Shown: positions 50,243-60,183, numbered from the stretch's first letter. The stretch is DNA of 64,000 bases from Caballeronia temeraria (GCF_001544795.2 NZ_FCOI02000037.1:1-64000), one strand, 5' to 3'. The notes: generated by a model from the letters alone, not told the origin. Program-made: numbers and translations.

Positions 50243-50418
50243 GGATCTTTTATGAATATGCTTAACAATCGCCGCCGTATCTTGTGCGTGGTTCCTTGCG
50301 GCGCGGCGTCGCGGACTTGCGACGATTGCTGACCCGATTTGCGGGTTGAGTCCTATTGCAAGGTTTGGACATCCGTGCGTGTTATACTCTTCGGTTCTCA
50401 CCGCGCCGGGCCCGCGTA

Positions 50419-50434
50419 GTCATGCTTGCATGAC
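50419..50434 (+). repeat. Perfect 7-2-7 inverted repeat in the typA leader
   Basis: GTCATGC-TT-GCATGAC, about 30 bp downstream of a TATACT (50383-50388) that may be the typA -10 (its -35 is weak). No T-run follows. An operator or leader RNA hairpin is possible. Confidence 0.6.
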
Positions 50435-50515
50435 GGATCTTGAGGGGGCTGCCGAGCCACGGAGTCTCGCAGTAGAAGAGACTCGCTCCGACGGCGCACA
50501 ACCAAGACACTTTCT

Positions 50516-52342
50516 ATGACTCGCGCCCTCCGCAATATCGCCATCATTGCCCACGTCGACCACGGCAAGACCACGCTCGTCGACCAGTTGCTCCGCCAGT
50601 CGGGCACGTTCCGGGAAAACCAACAGGTCGCCGAGCGGGTCATGGACTCGAACGACATCGAAAAGGAACGTGGCATCACGATCCTGGCGAAGAACTGCGC
50701 CGTCGAATACGAAGGCACGCACATCAATATCGTCGATACGCCGGGGCACGCGGACTTCGGCGGTGAAGTCGAGCGCGTGCTCTCGATGGTCGATTCCGTG
50801 CTGCTGCTCGTCGACGCCGTCGAAGGCCCGATGCCGCAAACGCGCTTCGTCACGAAGAAGGCGCTCGCGCTCGGCCTCAAGCCGATCGTCGTGATCAACA
50901 AGGTGGACCGCCCGGGCGCGCGTATCGACTGGGTGATCAACCAGACGTTCGACCTGTTCGACAAGCTCGGCGCCACCGAAGAGCAGCTCGACTTCCCGGT
51001 CGTGTATGCGTCGGGCCTGAACGGTTACGCCGGTCTCGATCCCGAAGTGCGCGAAGGCACGATGCGCCCGCTGTTCGAAGCCATCCTCGAGCACGTTCCC
51101 GTGCGTCCGGCCGATCCGGACGGTCCGCTGCAACTTCAGATCACCTCGCTCGACTACAACTCGTACGTCGGCCGTATCGGCGTGGGCCGTGTTGCCCGCG
51201 GCCGTATCCGCCCGGGCATGCAAGTGGCCGTGCGTTCGGGTCCGGACGGCGCCATTCTGAACCGCAAGATCAATCAGGTGCTGTCGTTCCACGGCCTCGA
51301 GCGCGTGCAGGTTGAAGAGGCGCAGGCCGGCGATATCGTGCTGATCAACGGTATCGAGGAAATCGGCATCGGCGTGACCATCTGCTCGCCGGAAAACCCC
51401 GAAGCGCTGCCGATGATCACCGTCGACGAACCCACGCTCACGATGAACTTCCTCGTGAACTCGTCGCCGCTCGCGGGCAAGGAAGGCAAGTTCGTGACGA
51501 GCCGCCAGATTCGCGATCGTCTGACGAAGGAACTGAATCACAACGTCGCGCTGCGCGTGAAAGACACCGGCGACGAAACCACGTTCGAAGTGTCGGGCCG
51601 TGGCGAGCTGCATCTGACGATTCTCGTCGAAAACATGCGCCGTGAAGGTTACGAGCTGGCCGTGTCGCGTCCGCGCGTGGTGCTGCAGGAAATCGACGGC
51701 GTGAAGTGCGAGCCGTACGAAAACCTGACCGTCGATATCGAAGACGGCCACCAGGGCGGCGTGATGGAAGAGCTCGGCCGCCGCAAGGGCGAAATGCTCG
51801 ACATGACGTCGGACGGCCGTGGCCGCACGCGTCTCGAGTACAAGATTTCGGCGCGCGGTCTGATCGGCTTCCAGAGCGAATTCCTGACGCTCACGCGCGG
51901 CACGGGCCTGATGAGCCACACGTTCGATTCGTACGCACCGGTCAAGGAAGGCTCGGTCGGCGAGCGCCGCAACGGCGTGCTGATTTCGCAGGACGACGGC
52001 GCCGCAGTCGCCTACGCACTGTGGAAGCTGCAAGATCGCGGCCGCATGTTCGTGTCGCCGGGCGACGCGCTGTATGAAGGCATGATCATCGGCATTCACA
52101 GCCGCGACAACGACCTCGTCGTGAACCCGATCAAGGGCAAGCAGCTGACCAACGTGCGCGCATCGGGCACCGACGAAGCCGTGCGTCTCGTCCCGCCGAT
52201 TTCGCTGTCGCTGGAATACGCGGTCGAGTTCATCGACGACGACGAACTCGTCGAGGTGACGCCGCAGTCGATCCGCCTGCGCAAGCGTCATCTGAAGGAA
52301 CACGAGCGTCGCCGCGCGAGCCGCGAAGCCAACGCGGAATAA
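50516..52342 (+). CDS. typA: Ribosome-associated translational GTPase TypA/BipA
   Basis: EF-G-like GTPase involved in 50S assembly and stress adaptation. 608 residues (E. coli 607). G1 AHVDHGKTT (12-20), the switch ERGITI, G3 DTPGHADF, and G4 NKVDRPGA are intact. Beta-barrel, domain III, domain V and the unique C-terminal domain follow. Transcribed alone, with a terminator 33 bp downstream. Confidence 0.97.
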   Translation: MTRALRNIAIIAHVDHGKTTLVDQLLRQSGTFRENQQVAERVMDSNDIEKERGITILAKNCAVEYEGTHINIVDTPGHADFGGEVERVLSMVDSVLLLVDAVEGPMPQTRFVTKKALALGLKPIVVINKVDRPGARIDWVINQTFDLFDKLGATEEQLDFPVVYASGLNGYAGLDPEVREGTMRPLFEAILEHVPVRPADPDGPLQLQITSLDYNSYVGRIGVGRVARGRIRPGMQVAVRSGPDGAILNRKINQVLSFHGLERVQVEEAQAGDIVLINGIEEIGIGVTICSPENPEALPMITVDEPTLTMNFLVNSSPLAGKEGKFVTSRQIRDRLTKELNHNVALRVKDTGDETTFEVSGRGELHLTILVENMRREGYELAVSRPRVVLQEIDGVKCEPYENLTVDIEDGHQGGVMEELGRRKGEMLDMTSDGRGRTRLEYKISARGLIGFQSEFLTLTRGTGLMSHTFDSYAPVKEGSVGERRNGVLISQDDGAAVAYALWKLQDRGRMFVSPGDALYEGMIIGIHSRDNDLVVNPIKGKQLTNVRASGTDEAVRLVPPISLSLEYAVEFIDDDELVEVTPQSIRLRKRHLKEHERRRASREANAE

Positions 52343-52374
52343 GCTGCGCACGCATCTGTTTCGATCGTAAGAAC

Positions 52375-52398
52375 AAAAGCCGCCTTCGGGCGGCTTTT
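52375..52398. terminator. Intrinsic terminator after typA
   Basis: AAAAGCCGCC, TTCG loop, GGCGGCTTTT: a symmetric 10-bp stem with A- and T-runs. Confidence 0.92.
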
Positions 52399-52675
52399 GT
52401 CATTCTGCGATGCCGTGCAAGAGATCCTTGCTTATCTCGGAAAAGCCCGCACATCCTTGTTGGGTAAAGGATGCGAGAGAGAAGCAAGCACAGTGCACAT
52501 GCGGCGATCCGTCATATGACTATTCGTTCTGTGCTATGCTTCAAAGATTAGCTGTCGCTTTTTAGGTCCTTCCAAGCAGACTTGATTCGCGCAATCCGCT
52601 AAACGGTCAGGCCGTGGCGCGGAAGGTTTCTTAACCCGCACTTCCTCGAGAAACTCGAAGAAAGGTGAGCGTAAA
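52399..52675. other. Leader and promoter region of the 2-oxoglutarate dehydrogenase operon
   Basis: No gene. I found no strong sigma70 promoter by eye; TATGCT at 52535-52540 is a possible -10. A hairpin TCGAG-AAA-CTCGA (52646-52658) lies just before the ribosome-binding site and could affect translation. Confidence 0.4.
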
Positions 52676-55534
52676 ATGATGAAGCAATTCCAGTCGAACT
52701 CCTATTTGTTCGGCGGTAATGCTCCGTACGTCGAAGAGTTGTACGAGCAATATCTCGATAATCCTGCGTCAGTGCCCGAGACCTGGCGCGCCTACTTCGA
52801 CGCGTTGCAGAACGTCCCCGCGTCGGACGGCACGACTCACAACGACGTGGCTCACGGCCCCATCGTCGAATCCTTCGCCCAGCGCGCGAAGGCGAACGCC
52901 TTCCTGCCGCGCGAAAGCACCGGTGATCTCACCACCGCGCGCAAGCAAGTCTACGTTCAGTCCCTGATCGGCGCGTACCGTTTCCTCGGCACACAATGGG
53001 CGAATCTCGATCCGCTCAAGCGCCGCGAGCGTCCGGCCATTCCCGAACTCGAACCCGGCTTCTACGACTTCACCGAAGCCGACATGGATCAGGTGTTCAA
53101 CGCGAACAACCTGTACTTCGGTTTCGAGCAGGCATCGCTGCGCGACATCGTCAAGGCGTTGCGCGACACGTACTGCGGCACCATCGGCGCCGAATTCATG
53201 TACATCAGCGATCCGGAACAGAAGCGCTGGTGGAAGGAGCAGCTCGAGTCGATCCGCTCGACGCCGAACTTCTCGAACGACAAGAAGAAGCACATCCTGA
53301 ATCGCCTGACGGCCGCCGAAGGCCTCGAGCGTTTCCTGCACACCAAGTACGTCGGCCAGAAGCGCTTCTCGCTGGAAGGCGGCGAGAGCTTCATCGCGTC
53401 GATGGACGAAGTCGTGCGTCACGCGGGCAAGAACGGCGTGCAGGAAATCGTCATCGGCATGGCGCACCGTGGGCGTCTGAACGTGCTGGTCAATACGCTC
53501 GGCAAGATGCCGGCGGATCTCTTCGCCGAATTCGAAGGCAAGCACGTCGATGACCTGCCGGCCGGCGACGTGAAGTACCACAAGGGCTTCTCGTCGGATG
53601 TCGCGACGGAAGGCGGCCCGGTTCACCTGTCGCTCGCGTTCAACCCGTCGCACCTGGAAATCGTGAATCCGGTGGTCGAAGGCTCGGCCAAGGCGCGTAT
53701 GGATCGCCGCGGCGACGAAGAAGGCCTGCAAGTGCTGCCGGTGCAAGTGCACGGCGACGCGGCTTTCGCGGGCCAGGGCGTCGTGATGGAAACGCTGAAC
53801 CTCGCGCAGACGCGCGGTTACGGCACGCACGGCACGCTGCACATCGTCATCAACAACCAGATCGGCTTCACGACGTCGGACCCGCGCGATGCGCGCTCGA
53901 CGCTGTACTGCTCGGACGTCGTCAAGATGATCGAGGCGCCGGTGCTGCACGTGAACGGCGACGATCCCGAAGCCGTCGTGCTGGCGACGCAGCTCGCAAT
54001 CGACTTCCGCATGAAGTTCCACAAGGACGTGGTCGTCGACATCATCTGCTTCCGAAAGCTGGGTCACAACGAGCAGGACACGCCGGCGGTCACGCAGCCG
54101 CTGATGTACAAGACCATCGCGAAGCACCCGGGCACGCGCGCCGTGTATGCGGAAAAGCTCGTGCAGCAAGGCGTGATCACGGCCGAAGACGCGGACAATT
54201 TCGTCAAGGAATTCCGTCAGGCGATGGACGAAGGCCATCACACGATCGATCCGGTGCTCTCGAACTACAAGAGCAAGTACGCGGTCGACTGGGTGCCGTT
54301 CCTGAACCGCAAGTGGACGGACGCCGCCGACACGGCGGTGCCGCTCGCCGAACTCAAGCGTCTGGCCGAGCGCATCACCACGGTTCCCGAGAACTTCAAG
54401 GTTCACCCGCTCGTCGAGCGCGTCATCAACGACCGCCGCGCGATGGGTCTGGGCGAAGCCAAGCTCGACTGGGGCATGGGCGAGCATCTCGCGTTCGCCT
54501 CGCTGGTCGCATCGGGCTACGCCGTGCGTCTGACGGGCCAGGACTCGGGGCGCGGCACGTTCACGCACCGTCACGCCGTCCTGCACGATCAGAACCGCGA
54601 GCGCTGGAACGACGGCACGTACATTCCGCTGCAGAACATCGCGGAAGGCCAGGCCAAGTTCACGGTGATCGACTCGGTGCTGTCCGAAGAAGCGGTGCTC
54701 GGCTTCGAGTACGGCTATTCGACGGCCGAGCCGAACACGTTCGTTGCGTGGGAAGCGCAGTTCGGCGACTTCGTGAACGGCGCGCAGGTCGTGATCGACC
54801 AGTTCATCTCGTCGGGCGAAGTGAAATGGGGCCGCGTCTCCGGTCTCACGATGATGCTGCCGCACGGCTACGAAGGTCAGGGTCCGGAGCACTCGTCGGC
54901 GCGTATCGAGCGCTTCCTGCAACTGTGCGCGGATCACAACATGCAAGTGGTCCAGCCGACGACGCCGGCGCAGGTCTTCCACCTGCTGCGCCGTCAGATG
55001 ATCCGCCTGTTCCGCAAGCCGCTCATCATCTTCACGCCGAAGTCGCTGCTGCGTCACAAGGAAGCGGTGTCGGATCTGTCGGAACTCGCGAAGGGTTCGT
55101 TCCAGCCGGTCATCGGCGAAACGGACGACGCGATCGAGCCGAAGAAGGTCAAGCGCGTGATCGTGTGCTCGGGCCGTGTCTACTACGACCTCGTCGCGCA
55201 TCGCCGCGAAGCGAAGAGCAACGACGTCGCGATCGTGCGTATCGAGCAGCTGTATCCGTTTGCGCACAAGCAGTTCGACGCGGAACTCAAGAAGTACGAG
55301 AACGCGACCGAAGTGGTCTGGGTGCAGGACGAGCCGCAGAACCAGGGCGCCTGGTTCTACGTTGAGCACCATCTGCGCGAAGGCATGCGCGAAGGCATGA
55401 AGCTGGCCTACAGCGGCCGCCCTGCATCGGCATCGCCGGCAGTCGGCTACTACGCGAAGCACTACGAGCAGCAGAAGGTGCTCGTGGAAGGCGCGTTCGG
55501 CCGCCTCAAGGGCGCGCAGGTCATCGCGAAGTAA
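52676..55534 (+). CDS. sucA: 2-oxoglutarate dehydrogenase E1 component
   Basis: Thiamine-diphosphate enzyme that decarboxylates 2-oxoglutarate in the TCA cycle and passes the succinyl group to E2. 952 residues. The N-terminal segment (NSYLFGGNAPYVEELYEQYLDNP) that binds E2 is present. Cofactor motifs include HRGRLNVL, the HGDAAFAGQG region and VNGDDPEAV. The transketolase-like pyrimidine domain has SGRGTFTHRHAVLHDQ. First gene of the complex, 85 bp before E2. Confidence 0.97.
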   Translation: MMKQFQSNSYLFGGNAPYVEELYEQYLDNPASVPETWRAYFDALQNVPASDGTTHNDVAHGPIVESFAQRAKANAFLPRESTGDLTTARKQVYVQSLIGAYRFLGTQWANLDPLKRRERPAIPELEPGFYDFTEADMDQVFNANNLYFGFEQASLRDIVKALRDTYCGTIGAEFMYISDPEQKRWWKEQLESIRSTPNFSNDKKKHILNRLTAAEGLERFLHTKYVGQKRFSLEGGESFIASMDEVVRHAGKNGVQEIVIGMAHRGRLNVLVNTLGKMPADLFAEFEGKHVDDLPAGDVKYHKGFSSDVATEGGPVHLSLAFNPSHLEIVNPVVEGSAKARMDRRGDEEGLQVLPVQVHGDAAFAGQGVVMETLNLAQTRGYGTHGTLHIVINNQIGFTTSDPRDARSTLYCSDVVKMIEAPVLHVNGDDPEAVVLATQLAIDFRMKFHKDVVVDIICFRKLGHNEQDTPAVTQPLMYKTIAKHPGTRAVYAEKLVQQGVITAEDADNFVKEFRQAMDEGHHTIDPVLSNYKSKYAVDWVPFLNRKWTDAADTAVPLAELKRLAERITTVPENFKVHPLVERVINDRRAMGLGEAKLDWGMGEHLAFASLVASGYAVRLTGQDSGRGTFTHRHAVLHDQNRERWNDGTYIPLQNIAEGQAKFTVIDSVLSEEAVLGFEYGYSTAEPNTFVAWEAQFGDFVNGAQVVIDQFISSGEVKWGRVSGLTMMLPHGYEGQGPEHSSARIERFLQLCADHNMQVVQPTTPAQVFHLLRRQMIRLFRKPLIIFTPKSLLRHKEAVSDLSELAKGSFQPVIGETDDAIEPKKVKRVIVCSGRVYYDLVAHRREAKSNDVAIVRIEQLYPFAHKQFDAELKKYENATEVVWVQDEPQNQGAWFYVEHHLREGMREGMKLAYSGRPASASPAVGYYAKHYEQQKVLVEGAFGRLKGAQVIAK

Positions 55535-55619
55535 GCATGCTTGATCGAGGCCGGGCGAACGAATGTTCCCCGGTCTCGCAGCTCGTACACACACAGACAC
55601 GCATCAGGAAAATACAGAA

Positions 55620-56921
55620 ATGGCTATCGTAGAAGTCAAGGTTCCCCAGCTTTCCGAGTCGGTCTCGGAAGCGACCATGCTGCAATGGAAGAAGAAGCCG
55701 GGTGAGGCCGTCGCTCAGGACGAAATCCTCATCGAAATCGAAACCGACAAGGTCGTGCTCGAAGTTCCGGCTCCTTCGGCGGGCGTGCTGGCGCAAGTCA
55801 TCAAGCACGACGGCGATATCGTCACCGCCGACGAACTCATCGCGAAGATCGACACCGAAGCGAAAGCGGGCGAAGCGCCTGCCGCCGTCGCCGCTGCAGG
55901 CGACGCCGAAGTGAAGCCCGCGCCGGTCGCGGAAACGGCTGCTGCATCGGCGGCTCCGGCTGCCGCGCAAGCTTCGACGGGCGGCGCAGCATCGCCGGCC
56001 GCGACGAAGATTCTCGCCGAGAAGGGCGTGTCGGCCGATCAGGTTTCGGGCTCGGGCCGCGACGGCCGCATCACGAAGGGCGACGCGCTCGCCGCTTCGG
56101 CATCGGCTGCTGCGCCTGCGAAGGCCGCTGCACCGGCACCGGCTGCTGCGCCCGCGCGCGCCGCAAAGCCGTCGCTGCCGGCGGTTGCCGCACCGGCATC
56201 GGCCGATCAGTGGCTGAAGGACCGTCCGGAACAGCGCGTGCCGATGTCGCGTCTGCGCGCGCGTATCGCCGAGCGTCTGCTCGAATCGCAGCAAACCAAC
56301 GCCATCCTGACGACGTTCAACGAAGTCAACATGGCGCCGGTCATGGACCTGCGCAACAAGTACAAGGACCGCTTCGAGAAGGAACACGGCGTGAAGCTTG
56401 GCTTCATGTCGTTCTTCGTGAAGGCGGCCGTCCACGCGCTGAAGAAGTTCCCGCTCGTGAACGCATCGATCGACGGTAACGACATCGTCTATCACGGCTA
56501 CTTCGACATCGGTATCGCGGTCGGTTCGCCGCGCGGCCTGGTCGTGCCAATCCTGCGCAACGCAGATCAGATGAGCCTCGCCGACATCGAGAAGAAAATC
56601 GCCGAATTCGGCCAGAAGGCCAAGGACGGCAAGCTGTCGATCGAAGAAATGACCGGCGGCACGTTCTCGATCTCGAACGGCGGCGTGTTCGGCTCCATGC
56701 TGTCGACGCCGATCATCAACCCGCCGCAGTCCGCGATTCTCGGCGTGCACGCGACGAAGGAACGCGCCGTGGTCGAAAACGGCCAGATCGTGATCCGTCC
56801 GATGAACTACCTCGCGCTGTCGTACGACCACCGCATCATCGACGGCCGCGAAGCCGTGCTTTCGCTCGTCGCGATGAAGGATGCGCTGGAAGATCCGGCT
56901 CGTCTGCTGCTGGACCTGTAA
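55620..56921 (+). CDS. sucB: Dihydrolipoyl succinyltransferase, E2 of 2-oxoglutarate dehydrogenase
   Basis: 433 residues from the ATG at 55620 (MAIVEVKVPQLSESVSEAT); the upstream open frame lacks similarity. One lipoyl domain with the lipoylated K44 in EIETDKVVLE, an Ala/Pro-rich linker, the E3-binding domain (ATKILAEKGVSADQVSGSGRDGRI), a second linker, and the catalytic domain with H404 and D408 in YDHRIIDG. Forms the core of the complex. Confidence 0.97.
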   Translation: MAIVEVKVPQLSESVSEATMLQWKKKPGEAVAQDEILIEIETDKVVLEVPAPSAGVLAQVIKHDGDIVTADELIAKIDTEAKAGEAPAAVAAAGDAEVKPAPVAETAAASAAPAAAQASTGGAASPAATKILAEKGVSADQVSGSGRDGRITKGDALAASASAAAPAKAAAPAPAAAPARAAKPSLPAVAAPASADQWLKDRPEQRVPMSRLRARIAERLLESQQTNAILTTFNEVNMAPVMDLRNKYKDRFEKEHGVKLGFMSFFVKAAVHALKKFPLVNASIDGNDIVYHGYFDIGIAVGSPRGLVVPILRNADQMSLADIEKKIAEFGQKAKDGKLSIEEMTGGTFSISNGGVFGSMLSTPIINPPQSAILGVHATKERAVVENGQIVIRPMNYLALSYDHRIIDGREAVLSLVAMKDALEDPARLLLDL

Positions 56922-57012
56922 GAACTAACGTGCCTTCGGGCGCGCGCGATAGGCTCGCGCGCGCCTCGGGAAAGGCGTCTGCGCAAGAGCGCAGTCATGC
57001 AAAGGGAAAGTC

Positions 57013-58443
57013 ATGTCCAAGGAATTTGATGTCGTCGTGATCGGCGCGGGCCCCGGCGGCTATATCGCGGCGATTCGCGCAGCGCAGCTCGGCAAGTCGG
57101 TTGCGTGTATCGAGAAGTGGAAGAACCCGGCCGGCGCGCTGAAGCTCGGCGGCACGTGCCTGAACGTGGGCTGCATTCCGTCGAAGGCGCTGCTCGCGTC
57201 GTCGGAAGAATTCGAGAACGCGTCGAAGCATCTGGCCGATCACGGCATCAGCGTGTCGGACGTGAAGCTCGATGTGTCGAAGATGCTGGCGCGTAAAGAC
57301 GGCATCGTCGAGAAGATGACGAAGGGCATCGAATTCCTGTTCCGCAAGAACAAGATCACGTGGCTCAAGGGTCATGGCAAGTTCACCGGCAAGAATGCGT
57401 CGGGCGTGCAGATCGAAGTGTCGGGCGAAGGCGAGACCGAAGTCGTCACGGCGAAGAACGTGATCATCGCGACGGGTTCGAAGGCGCGTCATCTGCCGAA
57501 CATTCCGGTCGACAACACGCTGATCGCCGACAACGAAGGCGCGCTGTCGTTCGACTCCGTGCCGAAGAAGCTCGCCGTCATCGGCGCGGGCGTGATCGGT
57601 CTGGAACTCGGCTCGGTGTGGCGTCGTCTGGGCGCGGATGTGACCGTGCTTGAAGCGCTGCCGCAATTCCTGGGCGCCGCGGACGAATCGCTCGCGAAGG
57701 AAGCCGCGAAGCAGTTCAAGAGGCAGGGTCTCGACATTCACCTCGGCGTGAAGATCGGCGAAGTGAAGACGAGCGCGAACGGCGTGTCGATCGCTTACAC
57801 GGACAATGCCGGCAACTCGCAGACGCTGGAAGCGGACCGCCTGATCGTGTCGATCGGCCGCGTGCCGAACACCGACAACCTTGGTCTGGAAAGCATCGGC
57901 CTGAAGGCGAACGAGCGCGGCTTCATCGACGTGGACGATCACTGCGCGACGAGCATGCCGGGCGTGTACGCAATCGGTGACGTGGTGCGCGGCCCGATGC
58001 TCGCGCACAAGGCGGAAGACGAAGGCGTGGCGGTGGCGGAAATCATCGACGGCCAGAAGCCGCACATCGACTACAACTGCGTGCCGTGGGTCATCTACAC
58101 GGAACCGGAAATCGCGTGGGTCGGCAAGACGGAACAGCAGCTCAAGGCCGAAGGCCGCGAGATCAAGACCGGCCAATTCCCGATGATGGCCAATGGCCGC
58201 GCACTGGGCATCGGCCGTGCGGAAGGCTTCGTCAAGATGATCGCGGACGCGAAGACCGACGAAATCCTCGGCGTGCATGTGATCGCAGCGGACGCATCGG
58301 ATCTGATCGCGGAAGCGGTCGTCGCGATGGAGTTCAAGGCGGCGTCGGAAGATATCGGCCGTATTTGCCATCCGCATCCGTCGCTGTCGGAAGTGATGCG
58401 TGAAGCAGCGCTCGCGGTCGATAAGCGCGCGCTGAATATGTAA
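57013..58443 (+). CDS. lpdA: Dihydrolipoyl dehydrogenase (E3)
   Basis: FAD enzyme that reoxidises lipoyl groups with NAD. 476 residues. The FAD fold is GAGPGGY (11-17), the redox disulfide is C49/C54 in GGTCLNVGCIPSK, the NAD fold follows IGAGVIGLELG, and the active-site base is in HPHPSLSE. Its place after E1 and E2 suggests it serves this complex; other copies may exist for pyruvate dehydrogenase. Confidence 0.97.
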   Translation: MSKEFDVVVIGAGPGGYIAAIRAAQLGKSVACIEKWKNPAGALKLGGTCLNVGCIPSKALLASSEEFENASKHLADHGISVSDVKLDVSKMLARKDGIVEKMTKGIEFLFRKNKITWLKGHGKFTGKNASGVQIEVSGEGETEVVTAKNVIIATGSKARHLPNIPVDNTLIADNEGALSFDSVPKKLAVIGAGVIGLELGSVWRRLGADVTVLEALPQFLGAADESLAKEAAKQFKRQGLDIHLGVKIGEVKTSANGVSIAYTDNAGNSQTLEADRLIVSIGRVPNTDNLGLESIGLKANERGFIDVDDHCATSMPGVYAIGDVVRGPMLAHKAEDEGVAVAEIIDGQKPHIDYNCVPWVIYTEPEIAWVGKTEQQLKAEGREIKTGQFPMMANGRALGIGRAEGFVKMIADAKTDEILGVHVIAADASDLIAEAVVAMEFKAASEDIGRICHPHPSLSEVMREAALAVDKRALNM

Positions 58444-58472
58444 GCTCGGCTTCGGGCAGCAGAGCATCGCAA

Positions 58473-58504
58473 CGAAGGCGAGCGGATCAAACCGCTCGCC
58501 TTCG
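58473..58504 (+). terminator. Hairpin after lpdA, candidate terminator
   Basis: CGAAGGCGAGCGG / CCGCTCGCCTTCG, 13-bp stem, 6-nt loop; no T-run. It ends 20 bp before zapE, so it probably reduces read-through rather than stopping it. Confidence 0.55.
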
Positions 58505-58523
58505 TCACTTCAAACGGCAGAAG

Positions 58524-59621
58524 ATGAACGTCACCGAATACTACGAAAACGAACTGCGCACACGGGGTTATCAATCGGACGAGGCGCAGCTCGCGGCGGT
58601 CGCGCGTCTTCAGCAGTGCTACGAAGAGTGGGTCGCTTACAAGTCGCGCCGCTCGAACGCGCTCAAGAAGTTTCTGGTGCGTCCCGAGTTGCCGCGCGGC
58701 GTGTATATGTGGGGCGGCGTCGGGCGCGGCAAGAGCTTCCTGATGGACAGCTTCTATACGGTCGTGCCTGTGCAGCGCAAGACGCGTCTGCATTTTCACG
58801 AATTCATGCGCGAAGTGCATCGCGAGCTGGAGGAGCTGAAAGGGCAGGCCGATCCGCTCGACGAACTCGCCAAACGCATCGCGAAGCGCTATCGGCTGAT
58901 CTGCTTCGACGAGTTCCACGTCTCCGATATCGCCGATGCAATGATCCTGTATCGTCTGCTCGACCGACTCTTCAAGGCCGGCGTGCAGTTCGTGATGACG
59001 TCCAACTACCAGCCCGACACGCTGTATCCGGAAGGGCTGCATCGCGATCGTCTTCTGCCTGCGATCGAACTCATCAAGCAGCATCTCGACGTGCTCAACG
59101 TCGATGCCGGCACCGATTACCGCAAGCGCACGCTCTCGCAAGTGAAGGCGTATCACACGCCGCTCGGCGCGTCGGCGAGCGAGGCGCTGCGCGCGGACTT
59201 CGCAAAACTCGCGGCGGTGCCCGACGAAAGCCCGATCCTGCATATCGAAAAGCGCGAGATCAAGGCGCTGCGCAAAGCGGACGGCGTCGTGTGGTTCGAC
59301 TTCGCAACGCTGTGCGGCGGCCCGCGATCGCAGAACGACTATCTCGAGCTGGCGAACCGCTTTCACGCGGTGATCCTGTCGGACGTGCCGCAGATGACGC
59401 CACGCATGGCGTCCGAAGCGCGCCGCTTCACGTGGCTCATCGACGTGTTCTACGACCACAAGGTGAAGCTGCTGATGTCGGCGGCCGTGCCGGCGGAAGA
59501 GCTGTACGTGGAAGGGCCGATGGCCAACGAGTTCGCGCGCACGGTGTCGCGCATCGTCGAAATGCAGTCGAAAGAGTATCTGGAGGCGCCGCGCCGCGTC
59601 ACCGATATTTCGCTAACCTAA
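58524..59621 (+). CDS. zapE: Cell division ATPase ZapE (AFG1 family)
   Basis: 365 residues. Walker A GGVGRGKS (64-71), Walker B LICFDEFHVSD, and the AFG1-type segment FVMTSNYQPDTLYPEGLHRDR are visible. ZapE is described as acting on the Z-ring in E. coli. It is often found downstream of odhA-odhB-lpd in Burkholderiales as I recall, though a functional tie to the TCA cycle is not evident. Confidence 0.94.
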   Translation: MNVTEYYENELRTRGYQSDEAQLAAVARLQQCYEEWVAYKSRRSNALKKFLVRPELPRGVYMWGGVGRGKSFLMDSFYTVVPVQRKTRLHFHEFMREVHRELEELKGQADPLDELAKRIAKRYRLICFDEFHVSDIADAMILYRLLDRLFKAGVQFVMTSNYQPDTLYPEGLHRDRLLPAIELIKQHLDVLNVDAGTDYRKRTLSQVKAYHTPLGASASEALRADFAKLAAVPDESPILHIEKREIKALRKADGVVWFDFATLCGGPRSQNDYLELANRFHAVILSDVPQMTPRMASEARRFTWLIDVFYDHKVKLLMSAAVPAEELYVEGPMANEFARTVSRIVEMQSKEYLEAPRRVTDISLT

Positions 59622-59717
59622 TACGAGTATCAAAAATCTGCGGCTAGCCAAACGGCATAAGGCTTTGCGGGCAATTTCAAGATTCGGATCACTCCGATTT
59701 GCTGGCTTTCGGGCGCT

Positions 59718-59734
59718 CGGTATCGTCGATACCG
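59718..59734. repeat. Perfect 8-1-8 inverted repeat upstream of a DUF4096 gene
   Basis: CGGTATCG-T-CGATACCG ends 30 bp before the GTG of the DUF4096 gene at 59765. It has operator-like size and position; no T-run follows. Confidence 0.7.
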
Positions 59735-59764
59735 GTTATCAGTCAGTAAATTGGAGAAATTACC

Positions 59765-60157
59765 GTGAAGCCCTACCGCGACATGTCCGACGAAGAATGG
59801 CAGATGGTCGCACCGCTGCTTCCCGAATTGCGTCCGCGTTCGGAACTGCGGGGCCGGCCGCTCGCCAATACCCGCGCCGTGCTCAACGGTGTGCTGTGGG
59901 TGATGTACAGCGGCGCGTCGTGGTCCACGCTGCCGCGCAAATACCCGTCTTATCAGACGTGCCACCGGCGCTTCAAGGCGTGGCACGAAACAGGCGTGCT
60001 GCTACGCGTGATGACACAGCTGTTCGGCCCGGCCGGCGAATCGCTCTATGCGTTGATGACATCGCGCATGCGCGTGCCGGCGGAGCTCAAGCTCGACATC
60101 CCGGATGTGCCCGCCGAAGCCCAGGCGGAAGAAGCACACGAGCGTCACGCCGCGTGA
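59765..60157 (+). CDS. Second stand-alone DUF4096 protein (IS5-type N-terminal domain only)
   Basis: 130 residues from a GTG with a GGAG ribosome-binding site 8 nt upstream; an ATG at 59783 is possible. The IS5-type N-terminal domain is well kept: MSDEEWQMVAPLLP, GRPLANTRAVLNGVLWVMYSG, WSTLPRKYPSYQTCHRRFKAW. In place of the DDE domain is an unrelated, acidic C-terminal tail (DIPDVPAEAQAEEAHE). No terminal repeats or transposase remnant were found around it. It ends just before a strong terminator, so it looks like a normal expressed gene. Confidence 0.8.
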   Translation: MKPYRDMSDEEWQMVAPLLPELRPRSELRGRPLANTRAVLNGVLWVMYSGASWSTLPRKYPSYQTCHRRFKAWHETGVLLRVMTQLFGPAGESLYALMTSRMRVPAELKLDIPDVPAEAQAEEAHERHAA

Positions 60158-60183
60158 TTTAACGAGGCGCGCTCGCGCGGTGA

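Noticed and set aside
59765..60157. A complete IS5-family insertion sequence
   Set aside because: No DDE domain, no second frame, no terminal inverted repeats or target duplication were found; the 17-bp inverted repeat has no matching partner downstream.
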